64,000 nt of DNA, from the NCBI RefSeq assembly GCF_017744115.1, contig NZ_JAGHQW010000020.1, positions 35,139 through 99,138 on the forward strand. The letters are read 5' to 3'. Positions 8,645-18,367 of the stretch are shown here, piece by piece (positions within the stretch are counted from its first letter, which is position 1; each line of letters starts with the position of its first letter). The notes beneath the pieces are model-generated. The model ran no database searches. It saw only the letters and a program-made list of their open reading frames with translations, and was not told the DNA's origin. The position numbers and the translations under genes were made by a program. The stretch is from Salinisphaera sp. G21_0 (GTDB taxonomy: Bacteria; Pseudomonadota; Gammaproteobacteria; Pseudomonadales; Endozoicomonadaceae).

Positions 8645-10673
8645 ATACGCCGATAGACTTGTAAAGCGCATCCAGTCCCATCTTACCCGCCATTTTTTTG
8701 GTTTCCTGGCGGGACGATTCATCAAAGCCGGTATATACCAGGTCTTCCTGTGGCAACTCATCCAGGAAGCGGCTGGGCAGCGTATCAATGATCTCACCAA
8801 ACTGTTTTCTTTGCCCGGCCAGTGTCATGGTCAGTGATTTCCTGGCCCGGGTAATGCCGACATAAGTAAGACGACGCTCTTCCTCAATATTATCTTCTTC
8901 AATACTGGTTCGGTGAGGCAGCAGCTCTTCCTCCATCCCCATCATAAAGACATGGGGGTATTCAAGACCTTTGGAGGCATGGAGGGTCAGTAGCTGAACA
9001 CGGTCGGCATCTTCCTCTTCCTCATTGCGTTCCAGCATATCCCGCAGAATCAGCCGGGCAATGGCATCCGCAACCGTTCTGTCTTCATCACCCCGTTCCA
9101 GGGTTTGCTGCAGGGCATCCACCAGAAACCAGACATTGGCCATGCGCTTTTCAGCCTGTGCTGGCGTTGAGGAGTGCTGCATCAGCCAGTTTTCATAATC
9201 GCTATCAGCAATCATTTCACGAACCACCTGCATAGGGTCTTCGCTGGTTTGCAGTCGTCGTGAAACGTCGTCCATCCACCCGGTAAAGCGTCGCAGCCTG
9301 TCGACATACTGAGGTGCCAGGTCCTCTGCAAGGGCAGCTTCTTCACAGGCTTTGTACATACTGATGCGGTGTTTGTTGGCGTAGTTGCCCAGTTTCTCCA
9401 GTGTCGATGGCCCAATCTCCCGCTTAGGGGTATTCACCACCCGCAGAAAGGCGTTGTCATCATCCTGATTAATCAGCAGGCGAAGGTAGGCCATGATGTC
9501 TTTCACTTCTGCCCGGGCAAAGAACGAGGTGCCGCCATTAATGTGGTAAGGAATACCATGGTGCTGAAGTTTCAGCTCCAGCAGCCGCGACTGAAAATTT
9601 CCCCGATAGAGAACGGCATAATCTTTATAGCTGTTATCGTGGCGAAGTTTGTGGGCGATGATCTCTGTGGCAATCCGCTCACACTCCATTTCGTCGTTTC
9701 GGCATTTAATCACGCGAATTTCATCCCCAACCCCCATCTCACTCCATAATGTTTTTTCAAACACATGTGGGTTATTGGCAATCAGGGTATTTGCTGCTTT
9801 CAGGATACGGCTCGTGGAACGGTAATTCTGCTCCAGCTTGATCACCTTTAAGCTGGGGTAGTCTTCTTTCAGCTGCGCCAGATTTTCCGGTTTGGCTCCG
9901 CGCCAGGCATAAATGGACTGGTCATCATCACCCACGACGGTCAACTTACGACGGTCGCCCACCAGTCGCCTGACCAGCTCATACTGGGCACCATTGGTGT
10001 CCTGGTACTCATCCACCAGCATATAGTGAACTTTATCCTGCCAGCGTTGCAGAACCTCCGGATAATGCCTGAATAACTCCACCGGTTTCATAATCAGGTC
10101 ATCAAAGTCCACTGAGTTATAGGCTTTCAGCATGCGGTTATAGTGCTCATAAACAATCGCTGCCGTCTGCTCCCAGGGCTGTCTGGCGATCTGTAATGCC
10201 TGGGCCGGGGTGATCAGATCATTCTTCCAGTTGGAGATACAGTGTTGAATCTGATCCACACCATTATCATCTGCCGAGGCGTCCCGCTGCATCAGGTCGG
10301 TAATCAATGATCGGGCATCCTGCTGATCAAAAATCGAAAACCCTGGTTTATAGCCCAGAACCTGGTACTCACGACGGATAATATTCAGGCCGAGATTATG
10401 GAATGTAGAAACCGTCAGTCCGGAAGAGGCCTTGCCTTTCACCAGCTTGCCAACCCGCTCTTTCATTTCCCGGGCGGCTTTGTTGGTAAAGGTAACGGCC
10501 ACAATGTTTTTGGCACTGATGCCGCACTGTTGAATCAGGTAGGCAATTTTGGTGGTAATAACACTGGTTTTACCACTACCGGCACCGGCAAGTACCAGCA
10601 GGGGAGTATCGATGTATTTTACGGCCTCAGCCTGTCGATCATTGAGTCTTTGCACGCGTTCTGTTTCAGGCAA
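8643..10673 (-). CDS. rep: ATP-dependent DNA helicase Rep
   Basis: A superfamily 1A 3'-5' helicase that helps replication forks pass bound proteins and restart. The 676-aa length is nearly that of E. coli Rep (673). Visible motifs: Q motif LNDRQAEAV near the start; motif I AGAGSGKT; motif Ia TFTNKAAREMKERV; motif II VDEYQDTN; motif III VVGDDDQSIYAWRGA; motif IV QNYRST; motif V TLHASKGLEYPHVF; motif VI RRLTYVGITRA. All look intact. The stop codon is formed with the edge of the 163-bp repeat. The SDR gene lies upstream in divergent order only by a short gap; both genes are on the minus strand and may be cotranscribed. Confidence 0.96.
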   Translation of the reverse strand: MPETERVQRLNDRQAEAVKYIDTPLLVLAGAGSGKTSVITTKIAYLIQQCGISAKNIVAVTFTNKAAREMKERVGKLVKGKASSGLTVSTFHNLGLNIIRREYQVLGYKPGFSIFDQQDARSLITDLMQRDASADDNGVDQIQHCISNWKNDLITPAQALQIARQPWEQTAAIVYEHYNRMLKAYNSVDFDDLIMKPVELFRHYPEVLQRWQDKVHYMLVDEYQDTNGAQYELVRRLVGDRRKLTVVGDDDQSIYAWRGAKPENLAQLKEDYPSLKVIKLEQNYRSTSRILKAANTLIANNPHVFEKTLWSEMGVGDEIRVIKCRNDEMECERIATEIIAHKLRHDNSYKDYAVLYRGNFQSRLLELKLQHHGIPYHINGGTSFFARAEVKDIMAYLRLLINQDDDNAFLRVVNTPKREIGPSTLEKLGNYANKHRISMYKACEEAALAEDLAPQYVDRLRRFTGWMDDVSRRLQTSEDPMQVVREMIADSDYENWLMQHSSTPAQAEKRMANVWFLVDALQQTLERGDEDRTVADAIARLILRDMLERNEEEEDADRVQLLTLHASKGLEYPHVFMMGMEEELLPHRTSIEEDNIEEERRLTYVGITRARKSLTMTLAGQRKQFGEIIDTLPSRFLDELPQEDLVYTGFDESSRQETKKMAGKMGLDALYKSIGV

Positions 10674-10794
10674 GTCATGGAAGTTAAGCGTCTCAGTATA
10701 ACAAGGTTAGGGGAGTGGACGATATGTCTGGTCTTCAGGCCAATGCATAGAGGGATTTACTTAACCCGGATATTTCATAAACTGCCCCGAATCT

Positions 10795-11556
10795 TCAGAG
10801 TTTTAACCCACCATCCAGCTCTAAAACCCGCCCATTGTAATAATCATTTTCAAAAATAAAACCAACGGTCCGGGCAATCTCTTCCGGGGTACCCATGCGT
10901 CCAACAGGAATGCCGGCAGTTAACCTGGCTTTGGCTTCTGGCTTCATGCCGCCGGTCATTGCGGTTTCAATAACGCCCGGAGCGACGGCTGCACAACGGA
11001 TGCCGTATTTGGCCAGCTCTTTGGACCAGGTCACGGTCATGGCTGAGACACCGGCTTTGGCCGCTGAGTAGTTGCTTTGTCCAAAGTTCCCTTCACGGGC
11101 AATGCTGGTAATATTGACGATGACGCCCTTTGAGCCACTGTCGATCATGCTGGCGGCCACTTCACGGCCGCAGAGGAAGACCCCAGTCAGGTTAACATTT
11201 ATTACGGACTGCCATTTGTCGAAGGAGAGTTTGTCGGTCACTTTGCCATCTTTGGCTTTGATCAGCAGGCCATCTCTGAGAATACCGGCGTTGTTGACCA
11301 GGCCATTCAATGGGCCGAGTTCTGCATAGGCTTTCTGAACAGCCGCTTCAACCTGAGCTTCTTCAGCAACATTGACTGGCAGTGCTATCGCGTTAACCCC
11401 TTTTGAACGACAGAGTTCCGTTGCCTGATAAAGTTCGGGAGTATCAAGGTCCATAAGACCCATATTGGCACCACGTTCTGCAAACCAGTTGGCCATTGCC
11501 AGACCAAGTCCTCTGGCAGCACCGGTGATCAGGATATTTTTATTTTTGATGTTCAT
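10795..11556 (-). CDS. SDR-family oxidoreductase, FabG-like
   Basis: A 253-aa short-chain dehydrogenase with all classical motifs: GAARGLGLA (NADP-binding glycine motif, near residue 12), NNAGI (~90), INVNLTGVF, the catalytic Ser in ITSIAREGN, and YSAAKAG for Tyr/Lys (~160). It ends LDGGLKL, close to FabG. The LMDLD segment after beta2 carries Asp, which in this family often favours NAD(H). The likely reaction is 3-oxoacyl/3-hydroxyacyl reduction, but no acyl carrier or thiolase gene is nearby, so the substrate is open. It is likely a single gene upstream of rep on the same strand. Confidence 0.85.
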   Translation of the reverse strand: MNIKNKNILITGAARGLGLAMANWFAERGANMGLMDLDTPELYQATELCRSKGVNAIALPVNVAEEAQVEAAVQKAYAELGPLNGLVNNAGILRDGLLIKAKDGKVTDKLSFDKWQSVINVNLTGVFLCGREVAASMIDSGSKGVIVNITSIAREGNFGQSNYSAAKAGVSAMTVTWSKELAKYGIRCAAVAPGVIETAMTGGMKPEAKARLTAGIPVGRMGTPEEIARTVGFIFENDYYNGRVLELDGGLKL

Positions 11557-11844
11557 AATTGTTCTTATGCTTTATTGGTAGAAGGTACACTGATCATCCT
11601 GAAACGAATCTGAATAAAAGACAATAATTTATAATAAGAGAATTCTTTCTTTGGAGAAGCGGGCAGAACAGAATCCGATTTACTGGTCGGTCGGATTTGT
11701 TGGTGAAGCTGGTGTACCAAGGCAAGAAGTTTTTTCATTAAGATGCGAGTACAACCTTCCTACTACCTGCGATCAGGAAATCCCTTACTGGGAACAAAGT
11801 CCGGGTTTAGCTCAGGGGCTGGATCAGAAGCATCGCGGGATTGT

Positions 11845-12181
11845 TCAACAAACTGCCATAATGCCTCTGACAGTTGTTGTACCTGGGTTGTTGGCCTGCA
11901 TCCGGTTCAGTTGATCTCTCAAATGTTGCGCATTGTTTTCCCCGAAAATCTCAATCAATGCGTCTTTCGAGGATAGTTCCATCTTCTCGTTCACGATCAT
12001 ACAAATCCCGACTGAAAATCCGAACTTTGAAAGGCATGCGCTCATCGAATTTCCTGAGTTTTTCAGCAGTGGAAACCTGGTACCCGCATGAGTGTCCTGT
12101 GGATTCTGGCGGGTTATGGGTTGTTGCTGGATTAATCGCTGCTGCCGGGCTTGGGGCTTGAATAATAAGGGAATTATGCAT
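11845..12181 (-). pseudogene. Possible small gene split by a frameshift
   Basis: Two overlapping minus-strand frames read naturally end to end. The first, from an ATG at 12179-12181, gives a Pro/Thr-rich start and then STAEKLRKFDERMPFKVRIF before stopping at ~11951. The second (ATG candidates at 12000 or 11982) continues with SKDALIEIFGENNAQHLRDQL and stops at 11845. Both pieces are hydrophilic and helix-like, and a one-base change in the overlap would join them. No family is recognised and neither start has a good ribosome site. It may equally be non-coding; the 747-base gap between the reductase gene and fxsA holds nothing better. Confidence 0.25.
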
Positions 12182-12245
12182 CGTGTTGCACCAAAAGTTC
12201 AACAGTCTTGCCCGGAATGAAGCCGGTAGTGCTTCCTGACAACCC

Positions 12246-12274
12246 TTGAAAAAAAACGACACTGCCTTTATATA
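12246..12274 (+). promoter_or_regulatory. Predicted sigma-70 promoter of fxsA
   Basis: TTGAAA at 12246-12251, exactly 17 bases, then TATATA at 12269-12274, with fxsA starting at 12304. The -35 is preceded by CCC, so it also looks like a sigma-32 -35 element, but no CCCAT-type -10 follows. A perfect AGGAGG overlaps the -10 edge and precedes a different ATG at 12285. Confidence 0.5.
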
Positions 12275-12303
12275 GGAGGCTCCAATGATTAACGGGGCCT
12301 CTT

Positions 12304-12801
12304 ATGCGCTTCCTCTTTGTGCTATTTATCCTTTTACCCATTCTGGAAATGGTGGTGCTGATTAAAGTGGGCAGTATCATCGGAGCCTGGAATGCGGTTG
12401 CCCTGGTTATTCTGTCGGTATTTATTGGCATCGAAGTGATTCGCCGCCAAGGCTTCAGAACCACATTAAGAGCCCGGCAGAAGATGGCGGCAGGCGAACT
12501 GCCCGCTATGGAAATGCTGGAAAACCTGGCTATTGCCCTGGGTGGCCTGCTGCTGTTGATTCCCGGTTTTATCACTGATTTTCTTGGGGTATTCCTGTTG
12601 ATTCCACCGGCTCGTCAGCTGCTGATCCGCCGCTGGCTGAAAGTGAACGGGGTCAAGGTGCAGCAAACCAATATTTATGAGGCTGAGTATCGTCGTGAGC
12701 CATCATGGCGTCAGGATCAAACCCACCTCAACCACACCATTGATGGGGACTATACCCGGGAAAATGATGATGGCCGTTCCAGAAGCCAAAAACGCCATTA
12801 A
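12304..12801 (+). CDS. fxsA: FxsA family membrane protein
   Basis: A cytoplasmic-membrane protein; in E. coli, overproduced FxsA relieves exclusion of phage T7 by plasmid F. The 165-aa product has an N-terminal helix (RFLFVLFILLPILEMVVLI), a second helix (WNAVALVILSVFIGI), the conserved GFRTTLRARQKMAAGELP loop, and a hydrophobic pair around GGLLLLIPGFITDFLGVFLLIPP, all as in the family. The C-terminal ~50 residues are polar and cytoplasmic. As in enterobacteria it lies just upstream of groS-groL. The canonical start MRFLF at 12304 lacks a good ribosome site; the strong AGGAGG at 12274 serves an ATG at 12285 in another frame (see findings). Confidence 0.93.
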   Translation: MRFLFVLFILLPILEMVVLIKVGSIIGAWNAVALVILSVFIGIEVIRRQGFRTTLRARQKMAAGELPAMEMLENLAIALGGLLLLIPGFITDFLGVFLLIPPARQLLIRRWLKVNGVKVQQTNIYEAEYRREPSWRQDQTHLNHTIDGDYTRENDDGRSRSQKRH

Positions 12802-12901
12802 TTGATAAGCCTTGATTTCCGGGCATATAACGAATTTTTCACTGTTTCTTGAGTTTAGAGCCTCAGTTTTGTGGAAAAGTCAGTTTTTTTTCTATCTGCC
12901 T

Positions 12902-12930
12902 CTTGAAAACTGCGCCAGCTACCCATACTA
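12902..12930 (+). promoter_or_regulatory. Sigma-32 heat-shock promoter of groS-groL
   Basis: CTTGAA at 12902-12907, a 14-base spacer, then ACCCATACTA at 12921-12930. This fits the sigma-32 consensus CTTGAA-N13/15-CCCATnT known from E. coli groE. It lies ~210 bases before groS, leaving a longer leader than in E. coli. No CIRCE inverted repeat was found, so control by sigma-32 rather than HrcA is inferred. Confidence 0.7.
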
Positions 12931-13139
12931 AGGGGAACACCTGATAAGACTTCGGCAAGGCCTTGAGCTGTTAGTAAAGGCCTGTGCCAAAGTAAACTTT
13001 ATCCCGGGTGCATACCAGGGAGGTTCGGGTAAACCGGGCCATAGTGAAGCGATAGTGCATCGTTTTACTGCCATTACGTTGATAGCGAGCAGCCTGTAAA
13101 AGGTTGCACGGCATAAGCAAACTGTTGGAGAAAGAATCG

Positions 13140-13433
13140 ATGAAAATCCGTCCGTTGCGTGATCGCGTGGTCGTTCGTCGTGTCGAAGAAGAAACTACCT
13201 CTGCTGGTGGTATCGTACTGCCAGGTTCTGCCGCTGAAAAGCCTAACCAGGGCATTGTGGTTGCAGTCGGCGATGGCGTGTTTCTGGACAATGGTGAAAA
13301 GCGTCCTGTTGGCGTTAACGTTGGTGACAAGGTTATCTTCGGCAAGTATGCAGACTCAAACACCGTGAAGATTGACGGTGAAGAGCTGATCATTCTGTCT
13401 GAAAGTGACATCTCCGCCGTTCTGGAAGGCTGA
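13140..13433 (+). CDS. groS: Co-chaperonin GroES
   Basis: A heptameric lid for the GroEL cage that drives ATP-dependent protein folding. The 97 aa match the E. coli length. It begins [14 protein letters not shown], has the mobile loop [14 protein letters not shown] (about residues 16-32) that contacts GroEL, and ends SDISAVLEG. The ATG at 13140 is chosen over an upstream in-frame ATG at 13104 because it gives the family start and has TTGGAG 10 bases before it. It is followed 61 bases later by groL in one operon under the heat-shock promoter at 12902-12930. Confidence 0.98.
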   Translation: MKIRPLRDRVVVRRVEEETTSAGGIVLPGSAAEKPNQGIVVAVGDGVFLDNGEKRPVGVNVGDKVIFGKYADSNTVKIDGEELIILSESDISAVLEG

Positions 13434-13476
13434 TTGTCAGGCAATCACACGGTATTTTTCCGATTTCACAAAATAG

Positions 13477-15138
<1,662 letters not shown>

Positions 15139-15161
15139 TGCGACGATAGTCGTGCAGGTAG

Positions 15162-15343
15162 CCAGGAGGCTGACCGAGAATAGCGCCCGTCTAGGCGACC
15201 CCGTAACGAGGACGACAGAAAATTGAGGATATAAATTCGGTTTTGTGAGGTGAATAGCGGGGCTATTTGCCGAACAAAAGCGGATTTTTAGACCAATTTG
15301 CTGTCGACGCAGTAGGTCAGTCTATTCTGGGACAGCCTCCTGG
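15162..15343 (+). mobile_element. 182-bp element with 22-bp terminal inverted repeats
   Basis: The left end (15162-15183, starting CCAGGAGGCTGA and ending GAATAG) and the right end (15322-15343, starting CTATTCTGGGA and ending CCTCCTGG) are inverted repeats of each other with 3 mismatches in 22. The interior has an inner hairpin (AATAGCGGGGCTATT near 15253-15267) and no ORF of note. Diverged partial copies lie at 7443-7520 and 55423-55455, and a solo 22-bp end identical to the left one lies at 50280-50301. Size, ends and copy number fit a MITE. No target duplication could be identified. Confidence 0.75.
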
Positions 15344-15526
15344 CCTGACTGGGTTACACCGCAAACGACCACTCACTTATCGAGTGTTTGGTCGTTCCAC
15401 TTCCAGTAGAAAATAGCATGTCAATTTAACCGATATCCGGTCTGAATCATGACCGGATGCTGGCCTCTCACTTATGAGAAAGTCGTCACCAGGTTTCAGG
15501 TCTGTACTCGCTGGGTTGCTTCGGGA
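15344..15526. other. Intergenic DNA with one weak hairpin
   Basis: Between the repeat element and the next gene, a bulged stem (15364-15397, AACGAC/GTCGTT plus CACTC/GAGTG) could fold, but no T tract follows. No gene was found. The short plus-strand open frames here lack ribosome sites. Confidence 0.35.
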
Positions 15527-15582
15527 ACATCATGGGAAACTTTACGACCATCGACTTTACTAACGGGCACCTCAAAAACTGA
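15527..15582 (+). repeat. 56-bp direct repeat, copy 1
   Basis: About 80% identical to 18235-18290 in the same orientation. It contains the shared block GGGAAACTTTACGA and the end CACCTCAAAAACTGA. The two copies bracket the pair of paralogous basic-repeat genes, which suggests a duplicated or mobile cassette. Confidence 0.6.
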
Positions 15583-15594
15583 ATTAGTAGTCAG

Positions 15595-16662
15595 TTATAA
15601 TTCACCTGAGTTTCCAGGTAAATTTGCTGACGGGATAGTTTTCTCTTCCGCGATTATAGCTTGCTTCATGCGCTGTTCCCTTCGGCGCTTCCTACAGTAT
15701 TCCTTTTGTCGTGCTGCGTAATCAGGATTATTATGATATCGCTCCTTCTGGTACTTCCTCTGGCGCTCTGCAAAATCGGGATCATTCTGGTAGCGCTCTC
15801 TTTGGCGCTGCCTCTCGCGCTCTGCGTAAGTGGGGTTTTTGCGAATCTCCCTTAGGCGCTCCCTTTCGCGTTTTAGGAAAGCGGGGTTATTGCGAAGTTT
15901 TCTTTGGCGCTCCCTTTCGCGATCCCTTATCTTCTGTGCGTAAGCAGGATCATTCTTGTAGCGATTACTTTTACGTCCAATTGGTAATGAGTGACTTTCG
16001 TCAGACTTCTTACCACTTGACCCGGCTAAATTGTCTGATGAATCCATTTCACTCTCTGCAGAGGCCTGAGCTTGGTATTCGTTAGCATGAAAAGAGTGTT
16101 CCGTTGCACACTCAATCTCTGCTGGGGATTTGGGTTGTTGATTCTGTACACTTTCTGGTTGAGGGTTAATAATTGCAACGGGTGCTGCTGACTCAAAAAA
16201 AGCATCGGCAGATTCCAGGTTATACATTTTTTCTGTCGGATGAAGGTTGTTATCAACAACTGATGAGCTTTGCAGGGCTAATGGACTTAGACCTAAAATT
16301 GACTGGATCGAAAAACGTTCATTATCAGGAATATATTTAGGAGCAGGTTTATCATTCAGTGCTTCTGTTCTGACTGTTAAGTGAAGTGGTTGATCTTTTA
16401 TAGTATTGCTGAAAACGATGACTACTGATCTTTTTTTAAAACGATAATCATTAAATGGATTATTAAAAGGCAGCGTTAGCTGCTGAAGGTGGTTTTTAGT
16501 CATCTCACCAGTACACATGGGGCACAGAGTAGAGTCTGCTTCTTCAACTGCACGGGAGAAGGCCTGCCCTGATGCACCAGACTCAGAAATAGTAACATCC
16601 TGAACAGAAAGAAATTGATCAGAATCTGCTGGTAATTGAAAGTAAGTAATAAGGCTATGCAT
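15595..16662 (-). CDS. Basic tandem-repeat protein, paralogue A
   Basis: Family not recognised. The 355-aa product has two halves. Residues 1-~215 are polar and mildly acidic, with a CPMC pair near 47-50, a short basic patch (RFKKRSVVIVF), and Ser/Glu/Asn-rich disorder. Residues ~225-335 consist of about five 17-22-residue repeats with the pattern NDPxYAERxRxRxRERY, extremely rich in Arg, Glu and Lys and predicted to be helical. The tail is KRRREQRMKQAIIAEEK. The downstream gene 16956-18086 is a paralogue of the same design. Low-complexity acidic N-terminus plus basic repeats with Lys/Arg clusters could suit nucleic-acid binding or a nuclear signal in a host cell; that is inference. A 56-bp direct repeat follows the stop. 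Confidence 0.65.
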   Translation of the reverse strand: MHSLITYFQLPADSDQFLSVQDVTISESGASGQAFSRAVEEADSTLCPMCTGEMTKNHLQQLTLPFNNPFNDYRFKKRSVVIVFSNTIKDQPLHLTVRTEALNDKPAPKYIPDNERFSIQSILGLSPLALQSSSVVDNNLHPTEKMYNLESADAFFESAAPVAIINPQPESVQNQQPKSPAEIECATEHSFHANEYQAQASAESEMDSSDNLAGSSGKKSDESHSLPIGRKSNRYKNDPAYAQKIRDRERERQRKLRNNPAFLKRERERLREIRKNPTYAERERQRQRERYQNDPDFAERQRKYQKERYHNNPDYAARQKEYCRKRRREQRMKQAIIAEEKTIPSANLPGNSGEL

Positions 16663-16955
16663 TGAATTATTGAATAACCGAACTAAAACATAAGATCACG
16701 TCCTCTTGTAAAAGTTCCTCCTTGATATTACCCATTCAATATTTATTTGTAACCTTGCATAAGAATTTGCTAAAGCTATTTCTAATGCGATGTCAAACAC
16801 TCCGCAAGCTAGCACCTGATGGATGAGGAGGGCAATGACGGTCGTGCAACAGGAAGTGAGGTTATTGATGGCAGCGTCAAGAATCGCTTCGTAATACCCT
16901 GGCCTGGAATTCCAACGGTGCCTCCCCTTGTTCAAAATGGCAGCATAATTCATGA
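16663..16955 (-). other. Gap between the two repeat-protein genes
   Basis: About 290 bases with a 98-codon minus-strand frame (16696-16992) that overlaps the end of the upstream gene, has no ribosome site and resembles nothing known. I treat it as non-coding or as a relic. The leader of paralogue A must lie here. Confidence 0.4.
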
Positions 16956-18086
16956 TTAAATGGTGGGATTGGTATATGCGATAGCTACGCAAGAGGGGTC
17001 TTTGTGAAGCTCGCTACGGCGCTTCCTCCGGTATTCCCTAAGGTACTCTCTCTGGCGCTCCCTTTTGAGTATCTTATCGCTCTCGAGCTTGGCAGGATCT
17101 TTCATACGCTCCTTCATGCGCTCCTTCATGCGCTTTTTCATGCGTTCTGAGTAACCGGGATCATTCTGGCAACGCTTCCGCATGTTCTCCCTCATGCGCT
17201 TCCTGGTGCGTTCTGCGTAATCGGGATCATTCTTGTAACGCTCCCTCTGCTGCCTGTTTTTGCGTTCAACATAAACGGGATCTTTGAGACGCTCCCTTTG
17301 GCGCTCCCTTATGCGTTCTGCGTAATCGGGATCATTGCGGTAACGCTCCCTTTGTTTCTCATTCTGGCGCTCTGCATAAGCGGGATCGTTCCGATAAGGC
17401 CTCTTTCTTTGGCATACCCTGCTGCGCTTTGAGTGATCAGGATAATTCTGATAGCACTTTTGGTGCTCAACTGCTGAATTGTTATCACTAACATCTTCTA
17501 CTGCCTGGGGCGTTTGATTATCAATTGTCGTCTGGTTCTGGTTTTGCAGGTTAACTACAGTAACAGGCTCTGAATTTTGTGGGTTAGAGAGTATGTCAGG
17601 AAGATTAGTAAACTGATAATCCGGGGCAGAATGGCTCGGTGGCATTGGCTCGTTAACCTCAAGCTCGCTCCCCAATATGCATAGCAGCTGAGCAAAGGGG
17701 GTGTCTGGCGTTGAAGGTAGCGCATCCTCTAAGTGGGTAGTGTCAGAATGACAAAAAGAATATTCATTTAGCCCTGACTGTGTAACCTCAGAAATATCAG
17801 TTCTATGAGGGGCTTCCTGATCGGCATGAGTTGGAAATGCAATATTATATTTATTCAATGAACCAAATGGATCAGGGTTATTGTTGTGTCTGTCTGATTG
17901 ACTATGGTAAACATGAAAAGGAGCGCTCAGCACCTGAACAGGTATCCCTTGATACGTCGGCTGTTGTTCATTTTGGGTATCTTGGCGCATTGGTTCTTGT
18001 GAGCTCGAATAAGGCTCGCCAGATGAACTCGAATAAGGCTCGCTAAAAGCAACCTCGAATGGAAGTAATTGAGTAAAGTGATCCAT
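16956..18086 (-). CDS. Basic tandem-repeat protein, paralogue B
   Basis: Family not recognised. The 376-aa product matches paralogue A in layout. The N-terminal ~215 residues are Ser/Gln/Pro/Asn-rich and acidic, starting with a near-tandem SEPYSSSSGEPYSSSQ (~15-30). The C-terminal ~140 residues hold six or more repeats such as RNDPDYAERIRERQRERL and KNDPDYAERTRKRMRENM, ending in a run of KERMKERMKDP-type heptads and REYRRKRRSELH. Lys/Arg clusters resemble nuclear signals. The DNA shows matching tandem repetition (for example GCGCTCCTTCAT units near 17104-17140), so repeat number may vary between strains. No signal peptide or membrane segment. An activator-like acidic head plus basic repeats suggests nucleic-acid binding, unproven. 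Confidence 0.65.
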   Translation of the reverse strand: MDHFTQLLPFEVAFSEPYSSSSGEPYSSSQEPMRQDTQNEQQPTYQGIPVQVLSAPFHVYHSQSDRHNNNPDPFGSLNKYNIAFPTHADQEAPHRTDISEVTQSGLNEYSFCHSDTTHLEDALPSTPDTPFAQLLCILGSELEVNEPMPPSHSAPDYQFTNLPDILSNPQNSEPVTVVNLQNQNQTTIDNQTPQAVEDVSDNNSAVEHQKCYQNYPDHSKRSRVCQRKRPYRNDPAYAERQNEKQRERYRNDPDYAERIRERQRERLKDPVYVERKNRQQRERYKNDPDYAERTRKRMRENMRKRCQNDPGYSERMKKRMKERMKERMKDPAKLESDKILKRERQREYLREYRRKRRSELHKDPSCVAIAYTNPTI

Positions 18087-18234
18087 TGAATTATCAAATT
18101 ATTGAATTCCAGTTTAAGACATTTTCTTTTTGCATTAGTTTCTCTTGCAAACACTTTATCTAATAATTATTTCAGCCAAATATAATTATTTGTTATAGCT
18201 ATTAGTAATATTTTCAATGCGGATGGCTTCTTTC

Positions 18235-18290
18235 ACATCGTGGGAAACTTTACGATCATCGATCTTGCTTATGTACACCTCAAAAACTGA
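18235..18290 (+). repeat. 56-bp direct repeat, copy 2
   Basis: Partner of 15527-15582, about 2.7 kb away in direct orientation. It lies between the start of paralogue B and the end of the membrane-anchored protein gene. Nothing else was recognised in 18087-18367, which must also carry the promoter of paralogue B. Confidence 0.6.
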
Positions 18291-18367
18291 GGTGCCGTAT
18301 TAAGGAATGTTGTGATGCAGAGTAATAGCTAGTATCAGGTATCAGTACCACGTAAACGTGGGCTTTT

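Noticed and set aside
11651..11914. Plus-strand 87-codon frame before fxsA
   Set aside because: No ribosome site, no family; composition like non-coding DNA. The minus-strand candidate at 11845-12181 is slightly better but still weak.
16696..16992. 98-codon minus-strand frame between the basic-repeat genes
   Set aside because: Overlaps the 3' end of paralogue B, has no ribosome site and no recognisable family.
17095..17400. Possible CRISPR or other array in the repetitive DNA at ~17.1-17.4 kb
   Set aside because: The periodicity is of coding origin (repeats of ~51-66 bases read in frame as NDPxYAER units) and lacks constant repeats with unique spacers.
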